Notes: generated by a model from the sequence alone, not told the origin. A DNA stretch of 42,269 bases from Pantoea conspicua (GCF_002095315.1 NZ_MLFN01000035.1:1-42269); one strand, 5' to 3'; counted from the first letter of the stretch, positions 17,423 to 28,715 are shown. Numbers and translations: made by a program.

Positions 17423-20400
17423 TCACTTGTTGTCAGTTTCACGCGGTTTACGCAGCACTTCATTGATTTCCGGTTTATCCAGCGGGCCGCTGATGTGATA
17501 ACGCAGCAGCGATATCCGGTTCCATACCGGTCCCAGCACCTTGCTGGCGGCGAACACCGCCGCGCCAATCACCGGATTGACCACAAACGCCGCCGCAACG
17601 CCGACCGAAGCAGAAATTTCCGGAGTGATGACCGCTTCCATATCGATCCGCCGTTTAACCAGATCCATATTGCCCTGCATCGCGATATCGGCTTCCAGCC
17701 CATCGACCCGCAGGTTATCGGTGCGCATCACGCCATTTTCGATCCAGGCGGTGCCATTAATCGAATCAAAATAGAAGCCATCATTAAAGGTGTCACTGAA
17801 ATCGAAGCGCAGCTTGCGCAGCAGCGCATCAAAGCTGAACAGGCGCAGGATTTGGCCGGCAGTCCCGGTATTCACATCGGCAATCTGCCCTTTACCAAAG
17901 TAGGTTTTTAGCGTGCCGCTCAGGGTTTCAGCTGACGGCTGCCACGGCGCGGCGCGCCAGTGCAAATCGTAATCAATATTGAACGGCGCATCACGCAGCG
18001 GAGTATTGACGCCAAACCAGTTAGTCGCGTCATTGATATTCGGCCCCTTCAGCGTTCCTTTCAGCGAAGTGCGCTGATCGTCCCGACGGTTAACCCATTC
18101 CCCTTTAATTTTCAGCTGCGAGCTGCCGGTATCTACCGTTCCGTTAGTAAGTGCCAACGTATCGCCTTTCGGTTGCAGCGTCGCCGCAACCCGACCATAT
18201 TTCTGTCCCAGCACCCAGCACTCCGCACAGCGCAGCTGTAAGGCTGGCCAGCCGCTGAAATTAATCTGGCTGGTTTGCTGAGAGCTGGCATTGCCGCTTT
18301 GCTGCGCGTCACGGTCCCATTGCGGATTGTAGTAAAGGTAATCCAGTCCGATCTGCCACGGCGCCTTCGGTGCTATCTCGAGCTTACCGCGTATTTCCTG
18401 GGCGTTGACGCTGACCTGCGCCTTGCCACCGGCCGTTTCTGCCAGCGTTGCGTCTACCGCATGCCATTGCTGCCCCGCCAGCGTGACCGCCGGAGTGCGC
18501 AGAGTCAGGTTACCTGGCAGCGTAACGCCGCCCAGCTGACGCTCTCCACCACTGCCGCCATTGCCGCCACTGCCGCCACTGCCGCCAGCCATCATCGCTA
18601 TCCAGGCCTCACCATCCAGCGGCGGCAGATTCAGCACCATACCGGCATGATCGGGAAGCGCAGGCGTTTTCGCCGTATCATTCAGCCAGATGCCGCGATC
18701 GACGCGTAAGGTCGGCTCCAGCAGCCAGCGGCTGTTAAACCGATGACGGGTAGCCACGCTGCCGCTGAGGTCGAAATGTTGCAGGTCGCCGCTGGCCTTG
18801 ATGTTGACCGGCATCGCCTCACCGGCCTTTTTATCCAGTGGCGAAGGTAAGCGACTGCTCACTTCTTTGGCATCACCGTTCAGCTCTACCGCATACTGCG
18901 CCCCGCCCCGATGCGGCAGCGTAATATTCACATCACCCTGCCACGGCAGATGCCCACCAAGCTGACGGCTGACGGCCGCAGGAATCTCACTGATTTTGCC
19001 CGGCTGCCAGTCACCCAGCAGTTTCACTTTAACGCCAAAATCATCCGGATTCTCCTGGGTGCTGAAACTGACCCCCAGCGGCTGACCAAACCAGTCAGCC
19101 CGCATCTCTTCACTCTCCAGATTACCGTTGTTGTAACGGAAACGGCCGGTGAGACCGGTCAGCGTGGTTTTCAACGGTTTGATAAAAAGGGAATTGTTGT
19201 TCATTACCACGTTGCCGCTGGCGTGAACCTGCTGACCATCAAGCGGGATATCCAGGTTCAGATGCCCCCGGGTCGTGCCTTTGATTTCCAGCTGTTCCAG
19301 CGCCGCACCGAGTGAAGATTTCAGCGGCGTCTGCTGGAAATAGTCGGCGATCTGTTTGCCGTCTCCGCTGATATCGCCATCAATAATCAGCTTCTCTTTC
19401 AGGTAGTCAGGGATGACGGCACTGACGTTACGCGCATTAACCTCACCCAGTCGGGCCGTCGGAGCGTTCATCCACAAGCCATCATTGAGGAAGTTAAGAT
19501 CGATATCCAGATTGCTGAGCGCCGGCCATTTGGGCTGGAAAGCGTACGTTGCCTGGCGCAGCGGCACCCAGACCTGGAACATGCCGTCGTTGTGCTTGAA
19601 CGGGAATAGCGCCGGGTTACCGGCAAACAGCAGCGTGGCGTTATCCACTTTCCCGCCCTTTATCGCGCCGCTCAGGTAGTGCGTCAGTCCGTTGCCCATC
19701 AAGGGTACCGGGAAATAGCGCCAGGCATCGCCCGCATCGGTTAAGCGGATACCCGCAAGAATATCCAGCCGCGGATCACCGCCACTGTTTTGCTGATAGC
19801 TGAAGTCGCCTCGCGCCCAGAGCGAACGCGCCTGCAGATCAAGGTTTTCGCCCGCCAGGGTCAGGCCATGTTCATCACGCTGCCAGCGCAGCGCACCGGT
19901 AATCTTTTTGATTTCAAGCGGCGCCTGAAAGACATCGTCATACGGCACGGTGGCTGCGCCCATGTTGACGCTGACCTGGCCATGATTCAGGCTGCCACGC
20001 GCTTCCCCGCCTAAACGGCTGATTCCCGGCAGTAGTTTCCAGTTCTGCCAGCTGAAGTCGCGCCATTTGACCTGCAGACGCGTCTGCTCCGGTTGCTGCA
20101 AGGGAATATCCAGCGCCAGGCCTTCGATGGTGCCCTGTGGCCGCAGCGTGCGCCAGTTTTCAAACAGTGCCGGAGAGAGCGGCGCGAACAGCGGCACAAT
20201 CGGCGCAATATGATCCAGCGCCAGTTGGGTGGCACGTAACCGCACTTCGGGCTGGCCATTGGCGCCCAGCATCTGCTTATCTTCCGGCCGCCATAGCAGC
20301 GAAAAGTGTCCGGCCGGCCACGGATTGCCGTCGGTGCTAAGACGGGTCTGCGGGACATTCACCACCCAGCCGTTCTGGAAACGCGACAGGTGCGCCGTCA

Positions 20401-21253
20401 GGCCATCAACCTGCAGCGTATGCCGGCCCGTTTCCCCCTGCCAGCTGGCGCCGCCCTGCCGCAGCAACAGATCACCGGCATAAATATCGCCGTCGCGCAG
20501 GTTGACCCAGGCAGCCAGGCTAAAACGGGCGCTATCCAGCCGGGTATTATCGCGCATCCAGCGGCCCAGCCACGGACGCATATCCACATCATCGGCCTGC
20601 ATCCAGATCCGGCCATCATTCAGCAGGCCGTTGCTGTCATTAAGATCAAGCCGCACCTGAACCACACCGTGCTGACCGGTAAAGCTCGACAGGCTGACTT
20701 CACCCTCTGCCCGATGGCGCGTTTTTTCATTCAGCCAGGTCAGTCGTGGAATCGCCAGCTCGGCATGCTGACCGGACGGTGTACGGAAGCGAATGGTGCT
20801 GTCGCGCAGGTCGAAGTGATCAAACTGGCGCAGGAAAAGTTCATTGATTTGTGCCGGACGGAAGCTGTTCTTCTCTTTATCGCTGTCCAGCAGCGGGCGG
20901 TTGCTGTCGAGATGCAGCTGCCAGAAGGTGAGATCGCGGAATTGCCAGCGCCAGTGCAGCAGGGATTGCCAGACGTCCAGGGCCAGATTGATGCGGGCGA
21001 TGGTGAGTTTGCCCTTTTCCTGCAGATCGACGCTGAGATCGCGTACCTGCAGGGTTGGGCCGAAATTCTCCCATTTCCCCTGCAGCTGACGGGCGCTCAC
21101 GGGCACGCCACTGCGATCGGAGACGAATTGCAGAAGGTTGCTGCGATAGCTGTCGAGATGCGGCATTACCAGACGCAGCCCGCTGACCAGCAGCGCGACA
21201 ATCACGATGATCGCGGCGACCAGCAGTAACAAGATCCTCGGCAACTGCCTCAC
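17423..21253 (-). CDS. yhdP: AsmA-like envelope protein YhdP
   Basis: This 1276-residue giant AsmA-family protein has one N-terminal inner-membrane helix (about 5-27) and a long periplasm-spanning beta-rich body. In E. coli YhdP, with TamB and YdbH, moves phospholipids to the outer membrane and supports the permeability barrier. Family signatures include NFGPTLQVRDL near residue 64, several SRWLL and ISGPLDKPEINE-type segments and a conserved Gly/Ala-rich C-terminal stretch (SVGVAAAFVVNPVIGAAVFAAS). It is 10 residues longer than E. coli YhdP (1266), partly from a Gly/Ser-rich run at about residues 887-900 that I do not recall in E. coli. The start is GTG with AAGGAG upstream. Confidence 0.94.
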   Translation of the reverse strand: MRQLPRILLLLVAAIIVIVALLVSGLRLVMPHLDSYRSNLLQFVSDRSGVPVSARQLQGKWENFGPTLQVRDLSVDLQEKGKLTIARINLALDVWQSLLHWRWQFRDLTFWQLHLDSNRPLLDSDKEKNSFRPAQINELFLRQFDHFDLRDSTIRFRTPSGQHAELAIPRLTWLNEKTRHRAEGEVSLSSFTGQHGVVQVRLDLNDSNGLLNDGRIWMQADDVDMRPWLGRWMRDNTRLDSARFSLAAWVNLRDGDIYAGDLLLRQGGASWQGETGRHTLQVDGLTAHLSRFQNGWVVNVPQTRLSTDGNPWPAGHFSLLWRPEDKQMLGANGQPEVRLRATQLALDHIAPIVPLFAPLSPALFENWRTLRPQGTIEGLALDIPLQQPEQTRLQVKWRDFSWQNWKLLPGISRLGGEARGSLNHGQVSVNMGAATVPYDDVFQAPLEIKKITGALRWQRDEHGLTLAGENLDLQARSLWARGDFSYQQNSGGDPRLDILAGIRLTDAGDAWRYFPVPLMGNGLTHYLSGAIKGGKVDNATLLFAGNPALFPFKHNDGMFQVWVPLRQATYAFQPKWPALSNLDIDLNFLNDGLWMNAPTARLGEVNARNVSAVIPDYLKEKLIIDGDISGDGKQIADYFQQTPLKSSLGAALEQLEIKGTTRGHLNLDIPLDGQQVHASGNVVMNNNSLFIKPLKTTLTGLTGRFRYNNGNLESEEMRADWFGQPLGVSFSTQENPDDFGVKVKLLGDWQPGKISEIPAAVSRQLGGHLPWQGDVNITLPHRGGAQYAVELNGDAKEVSSRLPSPLDKKAGEAMPVNIKASGDLQHFDLSGSVATRHRFNSRWLLEPTLRVDRGIWLNDTAKTPALPDHAGMVLNLPPLDGEAWIAMMAGGSGGSGGNGGSGGERQLGGVTLPGNLTLRTPAVTLAGQQWHAVDATLAETAGGKAQVSVNAQEIRGKLEIAPKAPWQIGLDYLYYNPQWDRDAQQSGNASSQQTSQINFSGWPALQLRCAECWVLGQKYGRVAATLQPKGDTLALTNGTVDTGSSQLKIKGEWVNRRDDQRTSLKGTLKGPNINDATNWFGVNTPLRDAPFNIDYDLHWRAAPWQPSAETLSGTLKTYFGKGQIADVNTGTAGQILRLFSFDALLRKLRFDFSDTFNDGFYFDSINGTAWIENGVMRTDNLRVDGLEADIAMQGNMDLVKRRIDMEAVITPEISASVGVAAAFVVNPVIGAAVFAASKVLGPVWNRISLLRYHISGPLDKPEINEVLRKPRETDNK

Positions 21254-21365
21254 TCACACCTCTCCTTGCCTTCCGTTAACGACGGATAGTTAGTTCTGAA
21301 ACCCGGCCGTCTTCAGACAAAAACGCCATACAGGCGCATGTTATCCCAGACAAGGGCGATTTTTT

Positions 21366-21397
21366 AGCCCGACAATCAGAGAAAAGCCGGTCGGGCT
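21366..21397. repeat. Inverted repeat after rng
   Basis: AGCCCGAC (21366-21373) and GTCGGGCT (21390-21397) pair across a 16-nt loop, 13 nt beyond the rng stop in the direction of transcription. The homopolymer next to it is A-rich on the transcribed strand, so this is not a standard intrinsic terminator. It may be a processing or stabilising hairpin before yhdP. Confidence 0.4.
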
Positions 21398-21410
21398 GAC
21401 GTGCCTGATA

Positions 21411-22880
21411 TTACATCATCACCACGTCAAACTGCTCCTGGGTATAGAGCGCCTCGACATGGACTTTCACCTGTTTGCCAACAAAAATTTCTACTTCAGC
21501 CAGCGCATGTGACTCATCGGTTTTCAGCGCTTCACCCACCGTCGGCGAGACGTAGACCAGGAAACGGTCAGCGTCATACGCATGGTGTACTCGCACAATC
21601 TCGCGCATGATTTCGTAGCAGACCGTTTCAACCGTCTTCAGCGTACCGCGCCCTTTACACACCGGACAATCTTCACACAGCACGTGCTCAATACTTTCAC
21701 GCGTCCGCTTGCGTGTCATCTCTACCAGCCCCAGCGCCGAGAAACCACTGATACCGGTCTTCACCCGATCTTTACTCAGCGCCGTTTCCAGTGAATGCAA
21801 TACCCGGCGGCGATGCTCTTCGTTGCTCATGTCGATGAAATCAATAATGATGATGCCGCCAAGATTACGCAGGCGCAGTTGACGGGCAATCGCCTGCGTG
21901 GCTTCAACGTTGGTATTGAAAATAGTCTCATCAAGGTTGCGATGGCCGACAAAGGCACCGGTATTAATATCGATGGTGGTCATCGCCTCGGTTTGATCGA
22001 TGATCAGGTATCCGCCGGACTTTAGTTCAACTTTGCGATCCAGCGAGCGCTGAATCTCATTTTCAACGTCAAACAGATCAAAGATCGGCTGTTTGCCATT
22101 ATAGAGCTCCAGCTTACCAGCCATCTCCGGAATATATTCACTGGTGAATTCCACCAGCTTATCGCAGGTCAGACGCGAATCGACACGGATGCGGTCCAGC
22201 GCTGCGCCAGCGAAATCGCGCAAAATACGCTGGGCTAAAGCCAGCTCGCCGTAGAGCAGGCAGCGGGTCTGGTTACGCTTTTTGCGCTCGCTGACTTTGG
22301 TCCACAGACGTTTGAGAAACGCCGCGTCCTGTGCCAGCTCCTCTTCTCCGATGCCTTCAGCGGCGGTGCGAATAATAAAGCCGCCCAGATGGTCGCAATA
22401 ATCGGCCACGACCGCTTTAAGACGTTCACGCTCTTTTTCACTGTCGATGCGCTGAGAGACCCCGACGTGTGACGCGCCCGGCATAAACACCAGATAACGC
22501 GAGGGCAGCGTGATATCGGTGGTCAGCCGTGCGCCTTTGGTGCCCAGTGGATCTTTCACCACCTGTACCACCAGATCCTGTCCCTGACGAACCAGTTCGG
22601 CAATATCCCGCACGATGAAGTTCTTTTTCTCATCACCCGCCACACATTCGGTGTGCGGCATGATGTCTGAGGCGTGCAGAAAAGCGGCCTTATCCAGACC
22701 GATATCAACGAACGCCGCCTGCATCCCCGGCAGGACACGGCTGACCCGGCCTTTGTAGATATTGCCGACAATGCCGCGCCGCGCTTCGCGCTCAATGTGA
22801 ATTTCCTGCAGTATGCCGCCATCAATATAGGCAACACGCGTTTCAGAAGGCGTGACGTTAACCAGTAATTCAGCCGTCAT
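21411..22880 (-). CDS. rng: Ribonuclease G
   Basis: This endoribonuclease of the RNase E/G family matures the 16S rRNA 5' end and decays some mRNAs. At 489 residues it matches E. coli RNase G. An S1 RNA-binding domain spans about 35-125. The 5'-sensor and RNase H-like regions follow, with catalytic Asp304 (TTIDINTG) and Asp347 (IIIIDFIDM). The zinc-link CPVC lies at 405-408. Its ATG overlaps the end of yhdE by 11 nt and is preceded by AGGGG, so translation is probably coupled. Confidence 0.97.
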   Translation of the reverse strand: MTAELLVNVTPSETRVAYIDGGILQEIHIEREARRGIVGNIYKGRVSRVLPGMQAAFVDIGLDKAAFLHASDIMPHTECVAGDEKKNFIVRDIAELVRQGQDLVVQVVKDPLGTKGARLTTDITLPSRYLVFMPGASHVGVSQRIDSEKERERLKAVVADYCDHLGGFIIRTAAEGIGEEELAQDAAFLKRLWTKVSERKKRNQTRCLLYGELALAQRILRDFAGAALDRIRVDSRLTCDKLVEFTSEYIPEMAGKLELYNGKQPIFDLFDVENEIQRSLDRKVELKSGGYLIIDQTEAMTTIDINTGAFVGHRNLDETIFNTNVEATQAIARQLRLRNLGGIIIIDFIDMSNEEHRRRVLHSLETALSKDRVKTGISGFSALGLVEMTRKRTRESIEHVLCEDCPVCKGRGTLKTVETVCYEIMREIVRVHHAYDADRFLVYVSPTVGEALKTDESHALAEVEIFVGKQVKVHVEALYTQEQFDVVMM

Positions 22881-23463
22881 GTTGACCCCTTACGGCACGC
22901 AGTGACTGAAAATGGCTGAGCAACTCTGCGGTCTCAACCAGAGGCAGTCCAACCACCGCGTGATAGCTTCCATTAATTTTGCGGACAAAGTTTCCACCCC
23001 TGCCCTGAATGCCGTATGCGCCGGCTTTATCCATCGGCTCACCGGTTGCAATATAGTCGGTGATGTCAGAAGTGGTTAAGGTGCGGAAGGTCACATCCGT
23101 GATGACGACACAATCAATCGCCTGCTGAGTATCGGCCAGCGCCACCGCCGTCATTACCTGATGAGTCTGTCCCGATAATTTATGCAGCATCGCGGCGGCA
23201 TGGGCGGCATCGTGCGGCTTTTCCAGCACCTCGCCATTCAGCACCACGATGGTATCTGCGCCGAGTACCGGCAGATCCTGCGCGGCCAGCCTGACGCCCG
23301 CCTGCGCTTTGTCGTTGGCGAGACGACGGACATAATGTTCCGCCGCTTCATTTGGCTGACGCTGTTCTTCAACGTCAGTCATGATGCGCTCAAAAGTCAG
23401 GCCAAGTTGAGTTAACAGCTCACGCCGACGCGGTGAACCGGAAGCAAGATAAAGGGTTACCAT
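22870..23463 (-). CDS. yhdE: Maf-family nucleoside triphosphate pyrophosphatase (dTTP/UTP) YhdE
   Basis: This 197-residue house-cleaning pyrophosphatase hydrolyses dTTP, UTP and modified nucleotides such as m5UTP, reducing their incorporation. It is equal in length to E. coli YhdE. Maf signatures are SGSPRR (8-13), [14 protein letters not shown] and [10 protein letters not shown]. The open frame extends upstream, but I start at 23463 because AAGGAA is just upstream and the protein then begins with the family's [13 protein letters not shown]. It lies 8 nt after mreD and overlaps rng by 11 nt. Confidence 0.95.
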   Translation of the reverse strand: MVTLYLASGSPRRRELLTQLGLTFERIMTDVEEQRQPNEAAEHYVRRLANDKAQAGVRLAAQDLPVLGADTIVVLNGEVLEKPHDAAHAAAMLHKLSGQTHQVMTAVALADTQQAIDCVVITDVTFRTLTTSDITDYIATGEPMDKAGAYGIQGRGGNFVRKINGSYHAVVGLPLVETAELLSHFQSLRAVRGQHDG

Positions 23464-23471
23464 AAATTTCC

Positions 23472-23960
23472 TTATTGAACAGCGAACTGACGACGAATCT
23501 TTCTCATGAGTAAGAATAGCCATGGCCAGAGAATACCGTCGACGACACTGCTCCAGAAAATTTCAGGGCGGAATGAAACGTTGATCACCAGGAATTCAGC
23601 CCAGAAGACAATCACATCCATAGCCAGTGACAGCACCATAACCATTAACGCTTGCTGCCACAACGCTAAGTTACGGAATAACTGGAACTTAAAGGCGATC
23701 AGGTAGGCAATGATGCTGAGCGCCAGCGCCCGCACGCCGAGGGTGGAGCCGGCGATCAGATCCATAATCGCGCCCATCAGGAAGCCGCTGCCAACGTTAA
23801 CCCGATGCGGCAGCGCAAGCACCCAATAGATGAGGATCAATAACAGCCAGGAGGGCCGGAACATATAGATCTGGTCCGGCCACGGCATGATCTGCAGAAT
23901 CAGCGCAACCAGGAAAGAGAGCCAGATGACCCAACGTCCCTGGCTGCGATATCGACTCAA
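23472..23960 (-). CDS. mreD: Rod shape-determining protein MreD
   Basis: This 162-residue inner-membrane protein has about five to six helices and belongs to the elongasome that links MreB and MreC to peptidoglycan synthesis. It aligns end to end with E. coli MreD (162 aa), including [18 protein letters not shown] and the [17 protein letters not shown] segment. It starts at a TTG whose last three bases are shared with the mreC stop (TTGA, 23957-23960). GGAGG lies 6 nt upstream, inside mreC. Translation is therefore likely coupled to that of mreC. Confidence 0.95.
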   Translation of the reverse strand: MSRYRSQGRWVIWLSFLVALILQIMPWPDQIYMFRPSWLLLILIYWVLALPHRVNVGSGFLMGAIMDLIAGSTLGVRALALSIIAYLIAFKFQLFRNLALWQQALMVMVLSLAMDVIVFWAEFLVINVSFRPEIFWSSVVDGILWPWLFLLMRKIRRQFAVQ

Positions 23961-24978
23961 GGCTGACCTCCGCGCGAACGCGAAGTGCTGCTCTGTCCGG
24001 CACTGCTGCCAGTCGCCGGGGCGGGTGGTCCCATCTGTGCTGCGGGCGCTGGCGGCCCCATTTCACCCGCGGGTGGCAGAACCTGCGGCATCATCTGCAT
24101 CAGCCGTTCGTTGGCTACGCGATGAACTTCATCCTGCGGCAGCGGCATATCACCATTACGATCGGCGCCCCACAGCAGCAGCAGATAGCGCAGACGCTGC
24201 AGGCCGGCGGTCGGATGAGCCTGAATCACAGTGTAAGCGCGTTGGGTATCCACTTTAACCGATGAAACCACACCCACCGGATAGCCTTCCGGGAAGCGCC
24301 CACCAATACCTGAGGTGACCAGTACGTCACCAACCCGAATATCGGTGTTGCCCGGCAGATGCTCAAGCTGCAGATCTTCGGTACAGCCGTTACCGGCGGC
24401 AATGACACGTATGTCATTACGCAAGACCTGAATCGGCAGCGCATGAGAAGCATCGCAAATCAGCAGCACGCGGCTGGTCAGCTGACTCACCGCAATCACC
24501 TGCCCGACCACCCCTTTATCACTGATGACTGGCTGACCTTCATAGACACCGTTAACGCTGCCTTTGTCGATCACCACCTGGTCGGTGTAAGGATCCGTGC
24601 CGGTCGAGATCACCTGCGTGACCATCTTTTGCTCGTCCTGACGCAGCGGTGAACCCAGCAGTTCACGCAGGCGTGCGTTTTCCTGCTTGTATTGCCCCAG
24701 CATCAGCAGGTTACTGTTTTTCAGGAAGAGTTCGCGACGTAAGGCTTTGTTTTCCTGCTCAAGCTGCTGACGAGACGCCAGCGACTCCGACACGCCATCC
24801 AGAATCTGGCGCGGCCCATTGGCCAGGAAGTAAAACGGACTGACCGACGTATCCAGATAGTTGCGTATTTGGGTAAACGAACCCACACGGCTGTCAGCAA
24901 TGATAATGCTATCGCCACGATGACAGCCAGGAAAAGACGCAACTGCAGGGATGGTCCCCTGCTAAAAATCGGCTTCAT
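23957..24978 (-). pseudogene. mreC: Rod shape-determining protein MreC, apparent one-base frameshift
   Basis: MreC is a bitopic membrane protein that scaffolds MreB with PBP2 and RodA. The ATG at 24978 begins MKPIFSRGPSLQLRLFLAVIVAIA, the expected cytoplasmic tail and membrane helix, but the frame then departs from MreC. From about 24907 the homology resumes in another frame (IIIADSRVGSFTQIRNYLDTSVSP) and runs to the stop at 23957. Between 24978 and 24908 there are 71 nt, so one base is missing; restoring it gives a seamless match to E. coli and a product of about 340 residues. The C-terminus has a duplicated MGPPAPA. There is no slippery site, so this is either a real 1-nt deletion or a sequence error. 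Translation from the GTG at 24886 would lack the membrane anchor. Confidence 0.85.
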
Positions 24979-25054
24979 ATAATCTGCGTGATCCTCGACG
25001 ACAGGTAAGGAAGCCCGGCACAACACCGCACTTCCCTGAGCTGGACGCATTGCA

Positions 25055-25073
25055 CCGGCGCATAGCGCGCCGG
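25055..25073 (-). repeat. Hairpin in the mreB-mreC gap
   Basis: CCGGCGC (25055-25061) and GCGCCGG (25067-25073) form a 7-bp GC stem with a 5-nt loop, about 54 nt after the mreB stop in the direction of transcription. No U-tract follows. It could partly attenuate read-through from highly expressed mreB into mreC. Confidence 0.3.
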
Positions 25074-25126
25074 CTGACACGCGACTCCCTGCGCATCGTC
25101 ATGACGTTCTCAGCCGGTTGAGGCAA

Positions 25127-26215
<1,089 letters not shown>

Positions 26216-26217
26216 TT

Positions 26218-26246
26218 ACTTTACCAACCACACGAAGCTGCCACAA
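26218..26246 (-). promoter_or_regulatory. Possible mreB promoter in the mreB-csrD gap
   Basis: On the minus strand TTGTGG (26241-26246), a 17-bp spacer and TAAAGT (26218-26223) would give a leader of about 40 nt before mreB. Both hexamers are imperfect (3 of 6 and 4 of 6). The rest of the 310-bp stretch 26171-26480 has no credible gene; a short frame in it (26216-26437, minus) matches nothing I recognise. Confidence 0.3.
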
Positions 26247-26480
26247 GGCGCAAAAACGTTCTGCTTCGGTGAAAAAAGACGCCAAATTGCGTTTAAGTCA
26301 TCTGAACCGGCCATCAGTTGCAGCAGAATGGCGACAACACGCCATCGGCGCCGGTTTTCATGGCATTTCACATCCTTGTTTCCGACATAAAATCTAACAT
26401 TTCCGGCAGGCGCATTTGCGACGTCATACTGACTCAACGCTAAAAAAGGGCTGCGTCACCGCCAAAAAGTCCGCAATCCG

Positions 26481-28430
26481 CTAAATACGGTAACGTTGGG
26501 AATACTTCTTCACGTTACTGTTTACCGGAAGCGAAGGGGCAAAGAAGTCGCCCTGACCACCCGCAACGCCTAATGCCACCAGCGTCTGCCACTCGGCTTT
26601 CGTCCGCACCCCGACAGCAAACACCTGAGTATGGGTTGATTTACACACTTCCAGCAGACTCTGCACAAAGAGCTGATTTTCGGTACGACGCTCAATGTTG
26701 CGTACCAGACCGGCATCAAGTTTGATCAGTTCCACCGGAAGTTGTCGAATATAGGCGCTACTGACCACCGTTAAACCCGCCTGATTGACCGCGATACGAC
26801 AACCAAATGCTTTAAGTGCGCGAAATACTGGCGTTAAACGATTGATGTGTTGACAGACATCTGCCTCGGCAAGTTCAAATAAAAATCGCTTTCTTTGCCC
26901 TTTCGGGCATTGCAGCAACATATTCTGCAGCCAGAGCACAAAAGAACGGTGCAGCAGCGAGTCGATAGTGACCGGCAATACCAGCGTCTCTTCCGGCCAG
27001 AGTTCAGATAAAGCAGCGATGCGCGTCACCAGCTGGCGGTCCCAGCTATCAGCCATGCCGAGCTGTTGCACCAGTGGCATGTACTCGGCCGCCAGCACCT
27101 CTTTATCGCCGTCAAAAATACGGGTCAGCATGACGCGATGCTGCACCTTACCCTGGGTATTCACTGCCGGTTTCTGGTACAGACGCGGGCCGCCGCGGCT
27201 CAGGGTATTTTCCAGCAGTGTTCGCCAGCGCACGCTACCGCGCCCGGTATCCTGCAGATTACCGGCACCGTTGGCCCAGTTATTACCGCCTAACAGCGCC
27301 GCCCGTCGGGTTGCCATTTCGGCGTTTTCCATTACCTGCGGCACGGTCTGCCCGCTGTGCCAGGCGCTGATACCGATATGAATCAGGTCATCACGGTTCA
27401 CCATCCGCATTGGCGGCAGAGAATCGACAGCGTTAATCAGCTGATCGGCAATGCTGTTGGCCTCTTTCAGGCTGCGGTGCGGCAGTAGCACCGCAAAATC
27501 ACTGCGGAAATAGCGCGCCAGCAGAGCACCGGGATAACGCAGCACAAAAGTGGAGAGCATATTGACGATGTTAAACAGATACTCATCGATCAACCCTGGC
27601 TCCAGCGTTTCGCTCAACGTGTCCAGATCCGGCAGGCGTATCATCATGACCACGCCATGGGTACCGACATCCTCCTGATCCTCCAGCAGCGTGGCGAGCT
27701 GACTGTCAAAGAACAGGCGATTATTCAGACCGGTACGGCCATCCTGAGCAGCAAAGGTGCGGATCAGCGTATCGATACGCAAACGTTGTTCACCCGCTTC
27801 CTGCAGATCGGAGAGCAGTACATCCAGCGCACGGCTGGCCCTGGGCGGCCACTCATCCAGATTACGTTTCGGTACTACCCCACGCTCACCGTCAATAATC
27901 GCCTCTGCGCGTATTTCCAGGTGCTCCATGCCGCGCCACTGGCGACGTAACCAGCGGTGCAGAATAAACAGCAGCAGGCTCATCACCAGCACCACCGTTG
28001 ATACCGTGCCCATCGCATAGGTCCCGATAATGGAACGCAGCCAGGTGCGGGCAGGATCGAGGGTGACCACCCGCACATGCACTCCAGGCTGATGGATTAA
28101 CGGCACATCAAACTGGACGAAGCGATTGGGCTGATGGTCGAGCATCAGGTTTTCGTGACGGGAGAGAGAGAAAAAGATGTGGTCGCCGCTGTAGAGTTGA
28201 ATCTGCTCGGCGTTGATGATCGGCATTAATCGGGTAATCCAGCTGTGGAGCTGGTCGGGCGACTGGATAAGCAGCGCCTGATCCACTTCGGTTGCCAGCA
28301 CCTGCGCGCGCTGTTCGACCCGCTGATGACTGAACCAGAAAACGCTAAAAGCACAGCCCACCAGCATTAATAACATTGCCAGTATGCTAAGAAAGGTAAT
28401 AAACGCAGATAGTTTTGTGGTTAATCGCAT
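26481..28430 (-). CDS. csrD: RNase E specificity factor CsrD
   Basis: This membrane protein targets the small RNAs CsrB and CsrC for RNase E decay, and so controls CsrA activity. It has 649 residues (E. coli 646). Two transmembrane helices (about 12-34 and 134-157) flank a periplasmic domain. A degenerate GGDEF domain follows, with FRSDF (308-312) in place of the signature, and then a degenerate EAL domain with EYM (449-451) for EAL. The loss of both signatures is a family feature of CsrD, which makes no cyclic-di-GMP, so this is not decay of the gene. It is divergent from msrP. Confidence 0.94.
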   Translation of the reverse strand: MRLTTKLSAFITFLSILAMLLMLVGCAFSVFWFSHQRVEQRAQVLATEVDQALLIQSPDQLHSWITRLMPIINAEQIQLYSGDHIFFSLSRHENLMLDHQPNRFVQFDVPLIHQPGVHVRVVTLDPARTWLRSIIGTYAMGTVSTVVLVMSLLLFILHRWLRRQWRGMEHLEIRAEAIIDGERGVVPKRNLDEWPPRASRALDVLLSDLQEAGEQRLRIDTLIRTFAAQDGRTGLNNRLFFDSQLATLLEDQEDVGTHGVVMMIRLPDLDTLSETLEPGLIDEYLFNIVNMLSTFVLRYPGALLARYFRSDFAVLLPHRSLKEANSIADQLINAVDSLPPMRMVNRDDLIHIGISAWHSGQTVPQVMENAEMATRRAALLGGNNWANGAGNLQDTGRGSVRWRTLLENTLSRGGPRLYQKPAVNTQGKVQHRVMLTRIFDGDKEVLAAEYMPLVQQLGMADSWDRQLVTRIAALSELWPEETLVLPVTIDSLLHRSFVLWLQNMLLQCPKGQRKRFLFELAEADVCQHINRLTPVFRALKAFGCRIAVNQAGLTVVSSAYIRQLPVELIKLDAGLVRNIERRTENQLFVQSLLEVCKSTHTQVFAVGVRTKAEWQTLVALGVAGGQGDFFAPSLPVNSNVKKYSQRYRI

Positions 28431-28623
28431 CCCTGTGCCTGTGTTACTGCGGTGATAACCGGATCACCCAACCTTGTACCGTCAGCCTGACGAAAACGCG
28501 AGCAAAATAGCATAATTTGCGTTTAGCGGCAGCGCCGTGACGACTGATGCGGAAGTATATCCCCGGGAAAGCGGCGCCGACGTTGATCCCAGCGCTTTTC
28601 GGTGCATTCTCATCGCACCTGTC

Positions 28624-28659
28624 AGCCAGGAAATTTCACATTTTACCGGTGAAACTGGC
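28624..28659. repeat. Bulged inverted repeat upstream of msrP
   Basis: GCCAG (28624-28628) and TTTCAC (28634-28639) pair with GTGAAA (28649-28654) and CTGGC (28655-28659), leaving a short unpaired stretch on the left arm. The repeat ends 56 bp before msrP and could be a regulator site or a 5' UTR hairpin. I do not find the HprR box known upstream of E. coli msrP. Confidence 0.35.
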
Positions 28660-28715
28660 TGCGATCGGAAATAGTCATCATGCTGGTCAATAAGACCACG
28701 GCTGGAGAGTGCACC

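Noticed and set aside
20306..21229. A 307-codon plus-strand frame opposite yhdP
   Set aside because: It lies wholly antisense to a conserved gene, has no recognisable motif, and its composition reflects the yhdP codons on the other strand.
24721..25080. A 119-codon minus-strand open frame beside mreC
   Set aside because: Its residues from the ATG at 24978 are the MreC N-terminus and the rest is out of frame; it is the 5' part of frameshifted mreC, not a separate gene.
26481..28430. csrD as a decayed diguanylate cyclase/phosphodiesterase
   Set aside because: The missing GGDEF and EAL residues are normal for CsrD, and the gene is full length.
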